Shown here piece by piece: positions 10,753 through 22,460 of a stretch of 64,000 bases of DNA. The number at the start of each line of letters is the position of its first letter. Position 1 is the stretch's first letter. The notes below the pieces were generated by a model. It made no database searches. It worked only from the letters and a program-made list of their open reading frames with translations, and had not been told where the DNA came from. The DNA is from Streptomyces chartreusis NRRL 3882 (GTDB lineage: Bacteria > Actinomycetota > Actinomycetes > Streptomycetales > Streptomycetaceae), in the NCBI RefSeq assembly GCF_900236475.1, contig NZ_LT963352.1:3472001-3536000 (forward strand). The letters are read 5' to 3'. The position numbers were made by a program, and so were the translations under genes.

Positions 10753-10847
10753 GGCGTACTTGCTCCAGAGAGGATGAACCAGAGGGGACGAAGGGATCGG
10801 GCTCGAAGGGCGGGGGCAGCGGGGGGCAGTGGGGGGCGGCGAGCAGG

Positions 10848-12368
10848 TCAGCCCGCGAACCAGCGCACCGGCTTCGGCGCGAGGTTCTGGTAGACGTGCT
10901 TGGTCTCGCGGTACTCGGCGAGCCCGGCCGGGCCGAGTTCGCGGCCCACTCCGCTCTTGCCGAAACCGCCCCATTCCGCCTGCGGCAGGTAGGGGTGGAA
11001 GTCGTTGATCCAGATCGTGCCGTGCCGCAGCCGGCCGGCCACGCGCCGGGCGCGGCCCGCGTCGGCGGTCCAGACACCGCCCGCGAGGCCGTACTCGGTG
11101 TCGTTGGCGAGGGCCACGGCCTCGTCCTCGGTACGGAAGGTCTCGACGGTGAGGACCGGCCCGAAGACCTCCTCCCGCACGACACGCATCTCGCGGTGGC
11201 AGTGGTCGAGGACGGTCGGCTCGTAGAAGTAGCCGTTCTCCGGGCGCTGCGGGGAGGGCTCGGGGCGCTTGCCGCCGGAGCGCAGCACCGCGCCCTCCTT
11301 GAGGGCGGACTCGACGTACATCTCGACCTTGGCACGCTGCTGTTCGGAGACCAGCGGGCCGCACTCGACGCCGTCCTCGGTGCCGCGGCCGAGCCGGATC
11401 TTCTCGGCCCTGCGGGCGAGCTCGGCGACGAAACGGTCCCGCACGGACTCCTCGATGATGAGGCGGGCACCGGCCGAGCAGACCTGGCCGCTGTGGATGA
11501 AGGCGGCGTTGAGGGCCTGGTCGACGGCGGTGTCGAAGCCCTCCTCGGTGGCGCAGGCGTCGGCGAAGACGACGTTGGGGTTCTTGCCGCCGAGTTCGAG
11601 GGCGACCTTCTTGACGCCGGGCGCGGCGGCCTGGGCCACCTTGGTGCCGCTGATCAGGCCGCCGGTGAAGGAGACCAGGTCGACGTCGGGGTGCTCGGAG
11701 AGCCGGGCGCCGACCGAATGACCCGGCCCGGTGACGATGTTGGCGACCCCCGCGGGCAGTCCGGCCTCGACGAGCAGCTCGATCAGCGCGATGGTCGTCA
11801 TCGGGGTGATCTCGCTGGGCTTGATGACGAAGGTGTTGCCGGCGGCCAGGGCCGGGGCGATCTTCCAGCTGGCCTGGAGCAGCGGGTAGTTCCAGGGCGT
11901 GATCATCGAGCAGACGCCGATGGGCTCGTGGACGACGACGCTGTGGATGTCGGGCGAGCCGGCGTCCACGACCCGGCCCGGGCTCTCGGCCGCGATCAGG
12001 TCGGCGAAGTACCGGAAGGCGTCGGCGACGCAGTCGATGTCGACGCGCCCTTCCTCGACGGTCTTGCCGGCGTCACGGCTCTCCAGCAGCCCGAGCTGCT
12101 CGCGGTCGCGCACGAGCAGGTCGGCGACCCGGCGCAGCAGCGCGGCCCGCTCCCCGGCGGGCGTCCGCGGCCACTCCCCCTCGTCGAAGGCGCGCCGGGC
12201 GGCGGCGATCGCGAGGTCGGTGTCCTTCTCGTCGCCCTCCGCGACCACGGCGAACGGCAGGGCGTCCGCAGGGTCGAGGATCTCGCGCGTGGCGCCGGAG
12301 ACGGCCGCACGCCATTCCCCTCCCGCGTGGATGGTGCTGCGCGCCTGGAGTTCGTTGCTTTCCGCCAT
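10848..12368 (-). CDS. aldehyde dehydrogenase, betaine-aldehyde type
   Basis: 506 residues, standard length for the NAD(P)-dependent ALDH superfamily. Visible are VHEPIGVCSMITPWNYPLLQ, FTGGLISG, the general-base stretch VALELGGKNPN, and the nucleophile C297 in HSGQVCSAG. First gene of the minus-strand betaine unit, upstream of the choline-dehydrogenase-like gene and the betaine/choline importer, which is the main reason to assign betaine aldehyde as substrate. Product would be the compatible solute glycine betaine. Two spaced GTGTCAC repeats 37-54 bases upstream of the ATG may be its operator. Confidence 0.88.
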   Translation of the reverse strand: MAESNELQARSTIHAGGEWRAAVSGATREILDPADALPFAVVAEGDEKDTDLAIAAARRAFDEGEWPRTPAGERAALLRRVADLLVRDREQLGLLESRDAGKTVEEGRVDIDCVADAFRYFADLIAAESPGRVVDAGSPDIHSVVVHEPIGVCSMITPWNYPLLQASWKIAPALAAGNTFVIKPSEITPMTTIALIELLVEAGLPAGVANIVTGPGHSVGARLSEHPDVDLVSFTGGLISGTKVAQAAAPGVKKVALELGGKNPNVVFADACATEEGFDTAVDQALNAAFIHSGQVCSAGARLIIEESVRDRFVAELARRAEKIRLGRGTEDGVECGPLVSEQQRAKVEMYVESALKEGAVLRSGGKRPEPSPQRPENGYFYEPTVLDHCHREMRVVREEVFGPVLTVETFRTEDEAVALANDTEYGLAGGVWTADAGRARRVAGRLRHGTIWINDFHPYLPQAEWGGFGKSGVGRELGPAGLAEYRETKHVYQNLAPKPVRWFAG

Positions 12369-12404
12369 GATCGCTTTCGCCTTCCGTTCCTGATCAGCGC
12401 CCCT

Positions 12405-12422
12405 GTGTCACACATGTGTCAC
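12405..12422 (-). promoter_or_regulatory. candidate operator: two GTGTCAC repeats 11 bp apart
   Basis: GTGTCAC at 12405-12411 is repeated at 12416-12422, one helical turn away, and the middle ACACATGTGT is palindromic. It lies 37-54 bases upstream of the aldehyde dehydrogenase start, where a repressor of the betaine unit would be expected. No regulator gene is adjacent. Confidence 0.35.
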
Positions 12423-12547
12423 TAAGAGACCGAGTGCGCCTGCCCTGGTCCCCCGGATGCATGCGCGATCCGTGGCCGAAAGTGCGCCGCGTCACTGGAG
12501 ATGCGGGCAATCAGGGGCAAAGCGGGCGCCGATCAGGCGCGGAGACG

Positions 12548-13117
12548 TCAGATCGTCCGAGGTCGGAAGTCCTCCGGCGGGTCCTCGCCCACCCGTCCGT
12601 CGATCGACTCACGTATGAGGTCGGCGTGGCCGACGTGGCGGGCGTACTCCTCGATGAGGTCGACGAGCAGGCGCCGCACGCTCGGGGACCGGCCGTCGCG
12701 GGTGGTGTACGCGGCGAGCCGGCCGGCGTCGCCACCGGCCAGTGCCTCGCGCAGGTTCGCCCGGGACCGGGCCACCGTCCGCGCCCACAGGGCGTACAAC
12801 TGCTCGGGGGTGTCCCCGGCCGAGCTCCACTCTTGGTCCGGCTCGGTGTCCCGGTCCACCGCGTCCCACGGCGGCGCTGGCTTCTTCCCCAGCAGTCGCA
12901 CGGACAGGTACTCGTCCTCGACGTGGGCGAGGTGTTTGAGCAGGCCGCCCAGTGTGAGAGCCGAGGAGGCCACCCGAGCGCTCAGGCCGACCGCGTCCAG
13001 CCCCTCGCACTTCCAGGCGAACGTCCTGCGCTGGCGCTCCAGCGAGCCGACGAGCGTGTCCGACTCGTCCCCCGCGACCGGCGGCTCGAACGGTACCGCT
13101 TCCACATCCTGTGTCAT
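12548..13117 (-). CDS. DUF664/DinB-fold protein
   Basis: 189 residues, a DinB-like four-helix-bundle protein of the actinobacterial DUF664 family, many of which are metal-dependent and may use mycothiol. Candidate metal ligands are the histidines in LLKHLAHVEDEYL (first half) and EEYARHVGHADLIRESIDG (C-terminal third), the arrangement usual for the family. ATG 13117 opens with MTQDVEAV; there is no evidence for the 58 extra upstream codons of the open frame. It stands alone between the betaine unit and a LysR regulator. The substrate is not known. Confidence 0.85.
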   Translation of the reverse strand: MTQDVEAVPFEPPVAGDESDTLVGSLERQRRTFAWKCEGLDAVGLSARVASSALTLGGLLKHLAHVEDEYLSVRLLGKKPAPPWDAVDRDTEPDQEWSSAGDTPEQLYALWARTVARSRANLREALAGGDAGRLAAYTTRDGRSPSVRRLLVDLIEEYARHVGHADLIRESIDGRVGEDPPEDFRPRTI

Positions 13118-13163
13118 GCGGCGAAGACTACGACCCGGGTCTGACAACGCCACGCCGCAGCGG

Positions 13164-14081
13164 CTACGACCCCGACCACTCGGCGAGGATCTCCCGCATC
13201 GTCCCCCGAAGCCATCCGTGCGCGGGATCGACGTCGTGGCGTGGGTGCCACGCCAGTCCGACCCGGACCGGGGGCAGCCAAAGGGGGACATCGAAGGTGG
13301 CCAGGCCCAGGGCCCGCGCCAGCGGCACGCTCCAGGAGCTGATCAGACCCGCCAGGTCGGTGGCCCGGACGACGAAGAGGGAGGCGGGGAAGGTGCCCAC
13401 CGACCCCACCACCCGCCGGGCCAGGCCGAGTCCGGCGAGCGCCTCGTCCACCGGCCCGTGCAGCTTCCCCCGCCGGGAGACGGTCAGGTGATCGGCCTCA
13501 AGAGCGAACCGCTCGGGCGTCAACTCACCCTCCAGCAGCGGATGCCCGGCCCGTACGACCCCCACCATCCGGTCCTCGTACAGCGACTCCACCCGCACCT
13601 CCGGCGCCACCGTGTCGATCACCCCGACCTCCAGATCGGCGGTGCCCTCGCGCAGGAAGGGCGCGTCCACATGGCTCTCGGTGAGGAACCGGAGGCGGAT
13701 CCCGGGGGCGTCGCGGGCCGCCCGGGTGAAGAGGTCCGGGCCGCAGGCGGCGGCGACGGCGTCATGGCAGAGGACGGTGAACGTGCGGGTCACCGTCCTC
13801 AGGTCGGTGTCGGTGGGTGCGAACAGCGCCCGGGCCCGCTCCACCACCGCGCTCACCTCGGCCCGTACGGCCAGCGCACGCGGCGTCGGCACCATCCGCC
13901 GCCCGGCCCGCACGAGCACCGGGTCACCGAGCGCCTTGCGGATGCGGCCCAGGGTGCGGCTCATCGCCGGCTCGGACAGATGCAGCCGCCGCGCCGCACC
14001 GCCGACGCTCTGCTCCTCCAGCAGCACGTCCAGGGCGACCAGCAGATTCAGGTCCAGGCCGCTTGATTGCGTCACACGCAT
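13164..14081 (-). CDS. LysR-family transcriptional regulator
   Basis: 305 residues. The N-terminal winged helix covers about residues 8-68 (LNLLVALDVLLEEQSVGGAARRLHLSEPAMSRTLGRIRKAL), and the remainder is the periplasmic-binding-protein-like effector domain. It is divergent from an MFS exporter starting at 14175, and the 93-bp gap holds a TGCAA-AGG-TTGCA box, so it most likely regulates that exporter and itself. The inducer cannot be inferred. Confidence 0.92.
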   Translation of the reverse strand: MRVTQSSGLDLNLLVALDVLLEEQSVGGAARRLHLSEPAMSRTLGRIRKALGDPVLVRAGRRMVPTPRALAVRAEVSAVVERARALFAPTDTDLRTVTRTFTVLCHDAVAAACGPDLFTRAARDAPGIRLRFLTESHVDAPFLREGTADLEVGVIDTVAPEVRVESLYEDRMVGVVRAGHPLLEGELTPERFALEADHLTVSRRGKLHGPVDEALAGLGLARRVVGSVGTFPASLFVVRATDLAGLISSWSVPLARALGLATFDVPLWLPPVRVGLAWHPRHDVDPAHGWLRGTMREILAEWSGS

Positions 14082-14089
14082 CGATCCCT

Positions 14090-14102
14090 TGCAAAGGTTG
14101 CA
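14090..14102. promoter_or_regulatory. LysR-type T-N11-A box
   Basis: TGCAAAGGTTGCA is a perfect dyad (5-bp arms, 3-bp centre) of exactly T-N11-A form, 9 bases upstream of the LysR start and 73 bases upstream of the divergent exporter start, the usual place for an autoregulatory LysR site. Confidence 0.5.
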
Positions 14103-14174
14103 CTGGAGTACGGGTACGGGCCGAGCCTACGGTGACGAGGCGATCCCCCGTCCACCGAGCTCCCGGGAGGAGCC

Positions 14175-16677
<2,503 letters not shown>

Positions 16678-16901
16678 TCAGGCTATCGCGCATCCGGGAT
16701 CCCGGACGGCCGGGGCGGTGTGGCCCACCCCACAACCCACCCCGCACCCGTACAAAAAGGCGGCCGCCCGTCCGGGAGAGGAGGACGAAGGCGGCCGCCG
16801 GGGGGAACCGACCAAGCCGGACTCCCGTGGGGGTACGGTTCGCGTGCCCCCGATTCCGCCGACCATGCCACCCTCTCGGAAATTCATCGCCACCCGGCCC
16901 T

Positions 16902-17640
16902 ACTGCCGCCGCCTCCGACGCCATCCGGACGCTGCGACCAGGCCCGATACCCCCCGCGTTCCACCGGACGCCCGCGCCCCCGGGACCTCCGGCCGAAGGC
17001 CAGGCACCCCACCGGACACAGGCTGCCCGCCACGCGCCAGGCACCACCCGATCCCACCCCCGGCCGGAACGCACACAGCCCGCCAGGGCCAAGACGCCCC
17101 GCCCCGCGCAAGGCACCCTGCCGGGCCCCGGTCCCCGGCCGGAAGCAAGCCGCCCCGCCCGGGCAGCACTCGTCGGGCACCACAGCCACGTACCGGCCTC
17201 CACCCGACGCGAAGCCCCCCGCACCCCTCGGGCACTCACCCAGCCCGAACGACTCAGCCGCAAAACAGGCACCCGCCGGACACATGACGCCCCGCCGGGT
17301 ACCGGGCCACCACCACGCCAGAAGCAAGCCGCCCCCGCCCGGACGGCTCTCGTCAGGCGCCTCGGCCACTGCTGGACCCCACGCGAAGCGCCGCGCGGCC
17401 CCTCACCAGCCCCGATGACTCGACCGCAAACCAGGCACCCGCCGGGCACAGGACGCCCCGACGGGTACCGGGCGCCACCGGATCCGATCCCCGGCCACAC
17501 GCCACGGGCGCCCTCAGAGACAAGCCCCCGGCCAGGAACCCCCGCCCCCAGCCCCGGCCAGAGGCCACGCGCCCCGTCGTGTGCCAGGCGCCCGCCCGGC
17601 CCCCCGGCCGGAAGCCAGGCGCCCCGCCGGAGGCCAGGCG
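16902..17640. repeat. gene-free spacer built of degenerate tandem repeats
   Basis: About 740 bases, strongly C-rich on the plus strand, between mdh and the XRE gene. A 155-170-bp unit starting GAAGCAAGCCGCC is present at 17142-17310 and again at 17321-17476, the second shortened by internal deletions; both end in ACGCCCC-N4-GGGTACCGGGC. The core AGGCACCCGCCGGRCACA recurs at about 17002, 17267 and 17433, and shorter AGGCGCCC motifs at about 17586 and 17622. Long frames exist on both strands, but they lack starts with Shine-Dalgarno sequences, any recognisable domain or normal codon bias, so no gene is called. Confidence 0.65.
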
Positions 17641-17648
17641 GTGGTCGC

Positions 17649-18908
17649 CTACTCCGTGCAGCCCTGCCGGCCGGACGCCAGGGTGGCGCAGGCCTTCGCG
17701 TCGGCGGCGTTCTCGACCGAGACCATCGGGGTGTACGCGATCGTGTCGCCGGCGGCGGTGATGCTCCCCGTCTGCTTCGCCTTGCCCGCGCTGACCTGCA
17801 CCTCGTCGCCCTGAGCCGCCTGGGTGATACGGCCCCAGGCCGCCTTGCAGGTCTCGCTGTAGCGGACCTCGACGACGGTCGTGCCGACGGTCGCGGTCTG
17901 GGCCGTGGTCACCAGGTCACCACTGCACCCCATGTTCTCCGCGTCCTTGCCCGTGCAGCTGTCGCCGCTGCACTTCACGCCGGGCGGCAGCTCCTGGTTC
18001 GTGGCGGCGGTCGGCGCCGGCGACTTGCCGCCGCCCTTGGCCTCGTCGTCGCCACCGCCACCGGTGAGGTAGAACGCACCGGCGATCACCACGAGCACGC
18101 CCACGACACCCGCGAGGAACATCGCGGTCCGCCGCTTGCCGCCCGAGCCGCCCGAGCCGGCAGAGCCGCCGGAGCCACCGGCGCCACCCGCACCCGCACC
18201 CGCCGGGACGGCGTCCCGCGGCGGTGCGTCGTACGAGCCCGCTCCGACGCCCGGCATCCGGGCGGTGCCGGGGCCCGAACCGGGCGTGGAGCCGGTTCCC
18301 GTGCCGGCGGGACGCCCGCGGCCCTGGGACGGGCCCTGGTACCCGGCCACCCCCCACGAGTTGACCCCGGTCCCACCGCTGCCGGTGGAGTCCTGGACCT
18401 CGGGGGCCGTCGGCTGCGGCGGCACGGTCGGGGCGACGCCCGCCGGCCCCGCGATGCCCGGCGTGACCGTGGCGCTGCCGCTTCTGCGGGCGGTCCGGCT
18501 ACCGCCCGCGGAGGCGGCCTTGCCGTCGTCCTTGGAACCGGCCGACGGGCTCCCGAAGTCCTGCCCGCCGAACTCACCGAGCGCGGCGCGCGCCTGGGAG
18601 ATCCGGATGGCCTCCATCGTCATGTCGTGCCGCATCTCCGAGCGGCTCCAGGCGCGCTCGGCGAGCTCCCACATGGTGGTGAGGTGCACCGGGTTGGTCC
18701 CGGTGACCTCGGCCAGCGCCACGATCGCGCCCTTGGGCGCGAGCAGCCGGCCGTTCAGATAACGCTCCCACGACGTCTTGCTGTAGCCCGTGCGGTCCGC
18801 CACCGACGCGATGCTCAGACCACTGCGGTCCACGAGCCTGCGCAGCTGGCTGGTGAACTCCCTGATCTGCGGATCGAGCTCATCCGGCAAGGCCCTCCAA
18901 CGAGGCAT
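17649..18908 (-). CDS. XRE-family DNA-binding membrane protein with DUF2690-type outer domain
   Basis: 419 residues. An N-terminal helix-turn-helix (SIASVADRTGYSKTSWERYL, about residues 32-51) belongs to the actinobacterial XRE set. A long Gly/Ser/Pro linker follows, then one membrane span (TAMFLAGVVGVLVVIAGAFY) and a C-terminal extracytoplasmic domain with six cysteines (VKCSGDSC, ENMGCSG, SETCKAAW, KACATL, GCTE), matching DUF2690. Such proteins are probably one-component sensors that couple an outer signal to DNA binding; no ligand is known. Transcribed alone on the minus strand. Confidence 0.85.
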   Translation of the reverse strand: MPRWRALPDELDPQIREFTSQLRRLVDRSGLSIASVADRTGYSKTSWERYLNGRLLAPKGAIVALAEVTGTNPVHLTTMWELAERAWSRSEMRHDMTMEAIRISQARAALGEFGGQDFGSPSAGSKDDGKAASAGGSRTARRSGSATVTPGIAGPAGVAPTVPPQPTAPEVQDSTGSGGTGVNSWGVAGYQGPSQGRGRPAGTGTGSTPGSGPGTARMPGVGAGSYDAPPRDAVPAGAGAGGAGGSGGSAGSGGSGGKRRTAMFLAGVVGVLVVIAGAFYLTGGGGDDEAKGGGKSPAPTAATNQELPPGVKCSGDSCTGKDAENMGCSGDLVTTAQTATVGTTVVEVRYSETCKAAWGRITQAAQGDEVQVSAGKAKQTGSITAAGDTIAYTPMVSVENAADAKACATLASGRQGCTE

Positions 18909-19226
18909 TGCTTCCCCCCTCTTCCCCCCGGTACGTGCTGTTGTTTCCCGCGCTGTTCGCCCCGCGTTGGCGGCCTAGGCCGAGTCCCCGTTCTGCTACC
19001 CACAGGGATGCGCCCACTCAGGATCTCAGTTCCCTGACCGGGGGCGCACAGGAGCACAGACCCCGCGCGCGATACACCCTGGACCGTCCCGATTGTCCAT
19101 GCCAACCCCGTGGTTGCACCACTTCATGCCGAATCTCCGGCGGACGTACCGGAACCGTCACTTCCGTGCCACAGCGTTCTGACAGCCGTTGAACAGGCCG
19201 TTCGCCGTGCAGGAGGGTTGGCCGTG
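18909..19226. other. gene-free stretch upstream of the XRE gene
   Basis: About 320 bases without a supported gene. It holds the ribosome site of the XRE gene (GGAAGAGGGGGGAAGC next to the start on the minus strand) and presumably its promoter. No conserved RNA or clear operator was seen. Confidence 0.5.
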
Positions 19227-19268
19227 ACGGCGGCCCGTCCTTCCTCGGGGGAGAGGACGGGCCGCCGT
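19227..19268. terminator. strong hairpin terminator after the folD-DUF3017 unit
   Basis: ACGGCGGCCCGTCCT (19227-19241) and AGGACGGGCCGCCGT (19254-19268) pair perfectly over 15 bp with a 12-base loop. It starts 4 bases beyond the DUF3017 stop on the minus strand, so it most likely ends that transcript. Confidence 0.85.
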
Positions 19269-19272
19269 CCGG

Positions 19273-19881
19273 TCACTCGCTGGTGACCGTGAAGTGCAGT
19301 GTGTCCTTCAGGAACGGGATCTGGAGCCAGGGATTCGGCTGCGCCATCATCGCCAGCAGGACGATCGCCAGGCCCATGACGCCGTACGTGACGATGTCCG
19401 TGAACCGGGAGCGGACGGCGAGCATGCCGACGTCCGGCAGCAGCCAGCGCATCGCGCCACCGCCCAGCAGGGCGATGCCGATCAGCAGCGTCCCGAGCCG
19501 GAACTGCCCGAACGCGGTCACCAGCAGCCCGAGTCCGACCACACCCAGCACGGCGAGGACGGGCCACTGCCGCGCCGGCGCGAACGCGTCCCCGGGCGCC
19601 GCCCGGCCACCGCCCTCGGGCCGCGCGGTGTCCTTGGTGAACAACGGAAACCGCCGGGTGACCCGCCGCGGCCGCCCCTCGGCGTCGGGGGCACTGACGG
19701 GATCCCGCACGGTGAGATCGCCGTCCTCGTCGCGCACCACAGCATCGGAGTCACCGTCGACCGCACTCGGCGCGTCGTGCTCCCCCTGCACGGCCTGCGC
19801 ACGGGTACCGGCCGGGGCGCTCTCCGTGTCCCCGGCCTCCGAGGCGCTCGCCGCGCTCCCCGCGTTCCGTTCAGCCGACAC
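19273..19881 (-). CDS. DUF3017 membrane protein
   Basis: 202 residues. The first 110 are acidic and disordered in appearance; then come three hydrophobic segments ([53 protein letters not shown]) that match DUF3017, a family of small actinobacterial membrane proteins found next to folD. The GTG start at 19881 overlaps folD by 11 bases, so the two are translationally linked. Function unknown. Confidence 0.85.
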   Translation of the reverse strand: MSAERNAGSAASASEAGDTESAPAGTRAQAVQGEHDAPSAVDGDSDAVVRDEDGDLTVRDPVSAPDAEGRPRRVTRRFPLFTKDTARPEGGGRAAPGDAFAPARQWPVLAVLGVVGLGLLVTAFGQFRLGTLLIGIALLGGGAMRWLLPDVGMLAVRSRFTDIVTYGVMGLAIVLLAMMAQPNPWLQIPFLKDTLHFTVTSE

Positions 19882-20725
19882 TGCGCTCCGCCGCCTCGAC
19901 CACGTTGACGAGCAGCTGGGCGCGGGTCATGGGGCCGACTCCGCCGGGGTTCGGGGAGATCCAGCCGGCGACCTCGGCCACGTCGGGGTGGACGTCGCCC
20001 ACGATCTTGCCCTCGGCGCTGCGCGAGACACCGACGTCGAGGACGGCCGCGCCCGGCTTGACGTCCTCGGCGCGGATCAGATGGGCGGAACCGGCCGCGG
20101 CGACGATGATGTCCGCGCGCTTGAGGTGCGCCGACAGGTCACGCGTACCGGTGTGGCACTGGGTGACGGTCGCGTTCTCGCTGCGCCGGGTCAGCAGCAG
20201 CGGCATCGGCCGGCCGATGGTCACACCCCGGCCGACCACCACGACCTCCGCGCCCTTGATCTCCACGCCGTACCGGCGGAGCAGCGTGAGGACGCCGTTG
20301 GGGGTGCAGGGCAGCGGGGCCGGCTCGTTCAGGACCAGACGGCCGAGGTTCATCGGGTGCAGGCCGTCCGCGTCCTTGTCCGGGTCCATCAGCTCCAGGA
20401 CGCGGTTCTCGTCGATGCCCTTGGGCAGCGGCAGTTGCACGATGTAACCCGTGCAGGCCGGGTCCTCGTTCAGCTCGCGGACGACCGCCTCGATCTCCTC
20501 CTGCGTCGCCGTGGCCGGCAGCTCGCGCTGGATGGAGGCGATGCCGACCTGCGCGCAGTCACGGTGCTTGCCGGCGACGTACTTCTGGCTGCCGGGGTCG
20601 TCCCCGACCAGGATCGTGCCGAGGCCGGGCGTGACGCCCTTCTCCTTCAGCGCCGCCACGCGGGCGGTCAGGTCGGACTTGATCGCGGCTGCGGTGGCCT
20701 TGCCATCGAGAATCTGGGCGGTCAT
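19871..20725 (-). CDS. folD: bifunctional methylenetetrahydrofolate dehydrogenase/cyclohydrolase
   Basis: 284 residues, the standard FolD size. The catalytic lysine stretch is [13 protein letters not shown], the folate-site motif [12 protein letters not shown], and the NADP loop [13 protein letters not shown] followed by [10 protein letters not shown]. It interconverts 5,10-methylene-, methenyl- and 10-formyl-tetrahydrofolate, feeding purN and purH further along the window. ATG 20725 opens with [10 protein letters not shown], the typical N terminus; 39 upstream codons of the open frame are not used. Confidence 0.96.
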   Translation of the reverse strand: MTAQILDGKATAAAIKSDLTARVAALKEKGVTPGLGTILVGDDPGSQKYVAGKHRDCAQVGIASIQRELPATATQEEIEAVVRELNEDPACTGYIVQLPLPKGIDENRVLELMDPDKDADGLHPMNLGRLVLNEPAPLPCTPNGVLTLLRRYGVEIKGAEVVVVGRGVTIGRPMPLLLTRRSENATVTQCHTGTRDLSAHLKRADIIVAAAGSAHLIRAEDVKPGAAVLDVGVSRSAEGKIVGDVHPDVAEVAGWISPNPGGVGPMTRAQLLVNVVEAAERSVG

Positions 20726-20999
20726 GGCCCCATCCTCGCGGATGACCCGCCCCCGGTTCCAATCCGGCCGCAATACGGGCACCGCGGGGCCCCTCCTCCC
20801 GTATCCGTCCATGATCAGTGATGTTGCACTTGCACAACACATCGGGAATGCGGCTGGACAACCCCGTCAGTGGTGAAGAACGATGACCTGACAAGTGCCG
20901 CGGGCAGCTCAACGGGGGGACGGTCGCTGTCTGAAGAACTCTCCTCCGTGGCGGTGCCACGCGCGTCCCCGCACTCGGAACAACGGAGGAAAGTCCCCC

Positions 21000-21581
21000 A
21001 TGAGCTACGGCGATCCGAACAACCCCTACGGCGCTCCCCAGGGGCAGCCGCAGCAGCCGCAGCAGGGCTACGGCTACCCGCAGCAGCAGGGGCAGGCGCC
21101 GGGTTACGGCTACCCGCAGGCCCCTCCGGTGTCCCCGTACGGCGGTCCCGCGGCGCCGACGACGATGCCGGGCTCGGTGGGCGCGGCCCGCGTGATGATG
21201 TGGGTCATCGTCGGTCTCCAGGTCGTCGGCGTGGCGTTCTTCGCCTTCGCCGCCGCGGCCCTCAACGCCGCGAAGGACGACGAGTCCCTCAAGGACAACA
21301 CCGCTTTCCAGGACCTGGTCGGCCAGTCGACCGGCGTGATCTGGGGTTACGTCGTGTTCGGCCTGGCCTGGCTGGTGTTCGCGGCCGTCCTGGCGACCAA
21401 GTTCAAGAACGGCGGCAACGGCGCCCGCGTCACCATCCTGGTCTTCGCCATCATCACCGCCGTCCTCGGCATCTACCCGTTCATCCTCGTGGGCCTGGTG
21501 CACACCGTCCTGGCCATCCTGGTCGCGGTGTTCGTCGGCAACGCGAACGGCAAGGCCTGGTTCAACCGCCCCCGTTACTGA
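21000..21581 (+). CDS. small membrane protein with Gln/Gly/Tyr-rich N terminus
   Basis: 193 residues. The first 55 are a cytoplasmic Pro/Gln/Tyr/Gly repeat (PQGQPQQPQQGYGYPQQQGQ style) common on Streptomyces membrane proteins. Four hydrophobic segments follow, at about residues 62-85, 112-133, 142-163 and 167-185. ATG 21000 has GGAGGA at 20985-20990. It is divergent from folD and 130 bases upstream of an FHA/kinase cluster. I recognise no enzymatic motif; function unknown. Confidence 0.85.
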   Translation: MSYGDPNNPYGAPQGQPQQPQQGYGYPQQQGQAPGYGYPQAPPVSPYGGPAAPTTMPGSVGAARVMMWVIVGLQVVGVAFFAFAAAALNAAKDDESLKDNTAFQDLVGQSTGVIWGYVVFGLAWLVFAAVLATKFKNGGNGARVTILVFAIITAVLGIYPFILVGLVHTVLAILVAVFVGNANGKAWFNRPRY

Positions 21582-21713
21582 ACGGACCCCGGCGAGCGGA
21601 CCAGTTCACGCCAATCACATCCAAGGGCCGTGTCTCACCCGTACGAGGGGGGCACGGCCCTGGTGCGTCGCCCTAGTCTGGCGGTGGTAGCTGTCAGGCA
21701 CGGGGAGAGCACC

Positions 21714-22460
21714 TTGTACAGCATCATCGTGGTACCTCCGCCGACCACGGAGGACGAGCGAAACCTCAGCCAGATCAGACTCGCGCCCGGCGAACGCCTC
21801 ACGTTCGGCCGGTCCGCGCACGGCAACGACCTCCGCATCGCCCACGACGGAGTCTCCCGCCGGGCCGGTGAGATCACCGCGCAGGGCGCCTTCTGGATCC
21901 TCAGCAACCTCAGCCGCGAACAGACCTACGTGGTGGAGAACCCGGAGGGCGCGGGCGAACACGTCAAGGTCGCGCCGGGACGGCTGGACGCGCCGATCCC
22001 CTTCGAGTTCTCGCGGATCGTGCTGCCCGCCGCCGGTGACCTGCTGGGGCTCCAGGTGTGGGCGCCGCGCCACGACTACCTGAGCGGCACGGGCGGCCTC
22101 GACGGCGCCACGACCGCGCCGGCCTTCTCCCTCGACCGCACCAAGCGCTACTTCGCGGTCCTGGCGGCCCTGTGCGAACCGCGCCTGCGCGGCGCCCCGC
22201 ACGCCCCGCTGCCCACCGTCGACCAGGTCGCCGACCGCCTGCGCCCCACCTGGCCGGCCGCGTCCCGCACGTCGGTGCAGTGGAACATCGACTACCTCGC
22301 CGTGAAACTGCGCCTCAAGCCGGGCCCGGAGAGCGCGGACACCGGCCCGCGGCTCAACGGCAAGAAGGAGTCCCTGGTCTCCCTGGCGCTCCGCTTCGAC
22401 CTGGTCCGCGAGGACGACCTGGGCGTCCTGGCCGGCCCGTCGGGCCGGGCGGCCCGGTGA
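21714..22460 (+). CDS. FHA-domain protein, kinase partner
   Basis: 248 residues. The N-terminal half shows FHA hallmarks: LTFGRSAHGNDLRI with the phosphothreonine-contact arginine, then DGVSRRAGEI and FWILSNLS. The C-terminal part (LDRTKRYFAVLAALCEPRL ... VADRLRPTWPAASRTSVQWNIDYL) looks like a winged helix, as in other FHA-wHTH proteins. The TTG start at 21714 is preferred because GGGGAG lies five to ten bases before it. Its stop overlaps the kinase GTG start (GTGA), so it is made together with the kinase and is probably its phospho-threonine reader or substrate. Confidence 0.8.
   Translation: MYSIIVVPPPTTEDERNLSQIRLAPGERLTFGRSAHGNDLRIAHDGVSRRAGEITAQGAFWILSNLSREQTYVVENPEGAGEHVKVAPGRLDAPIPFEFSRIVLPAAGDLLGLQVWAPRHDYLSGTGGLDGATTAPAFSLDRTKRYFAVLAALCEPRLRGAPHAPLPTVDQVADRLRPTWPAASRTSVQWNIDYLAVKLRLKPGPESADTGPRLNGKKESLVSLALRFDLVREDDLGVLAGPSGRAAR

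Noticed and set aside
19224..19286. 20-codon frame on the plus strand starting GTG with AGGAGG six bases upstream
   Set aside because: It lies inside a strong terminator hairpin and overlaps the end of the DUF3017 gene on the other strand; the ribosome-site match is probably chance.
20822..20839. TGTTG/CAACA dyad with doubled TTGCAC between folD and the membrane-protein gene
   Set aside because: Arms are only five bases and TTGCAC could simply be part of a -35; too weak to call an operator.
20868..20890. CCGTCAGTG resembling the damage-promoter upstream half
   Set aside because: First two bases do not match and no TAnnnT lies eight bases downstream.
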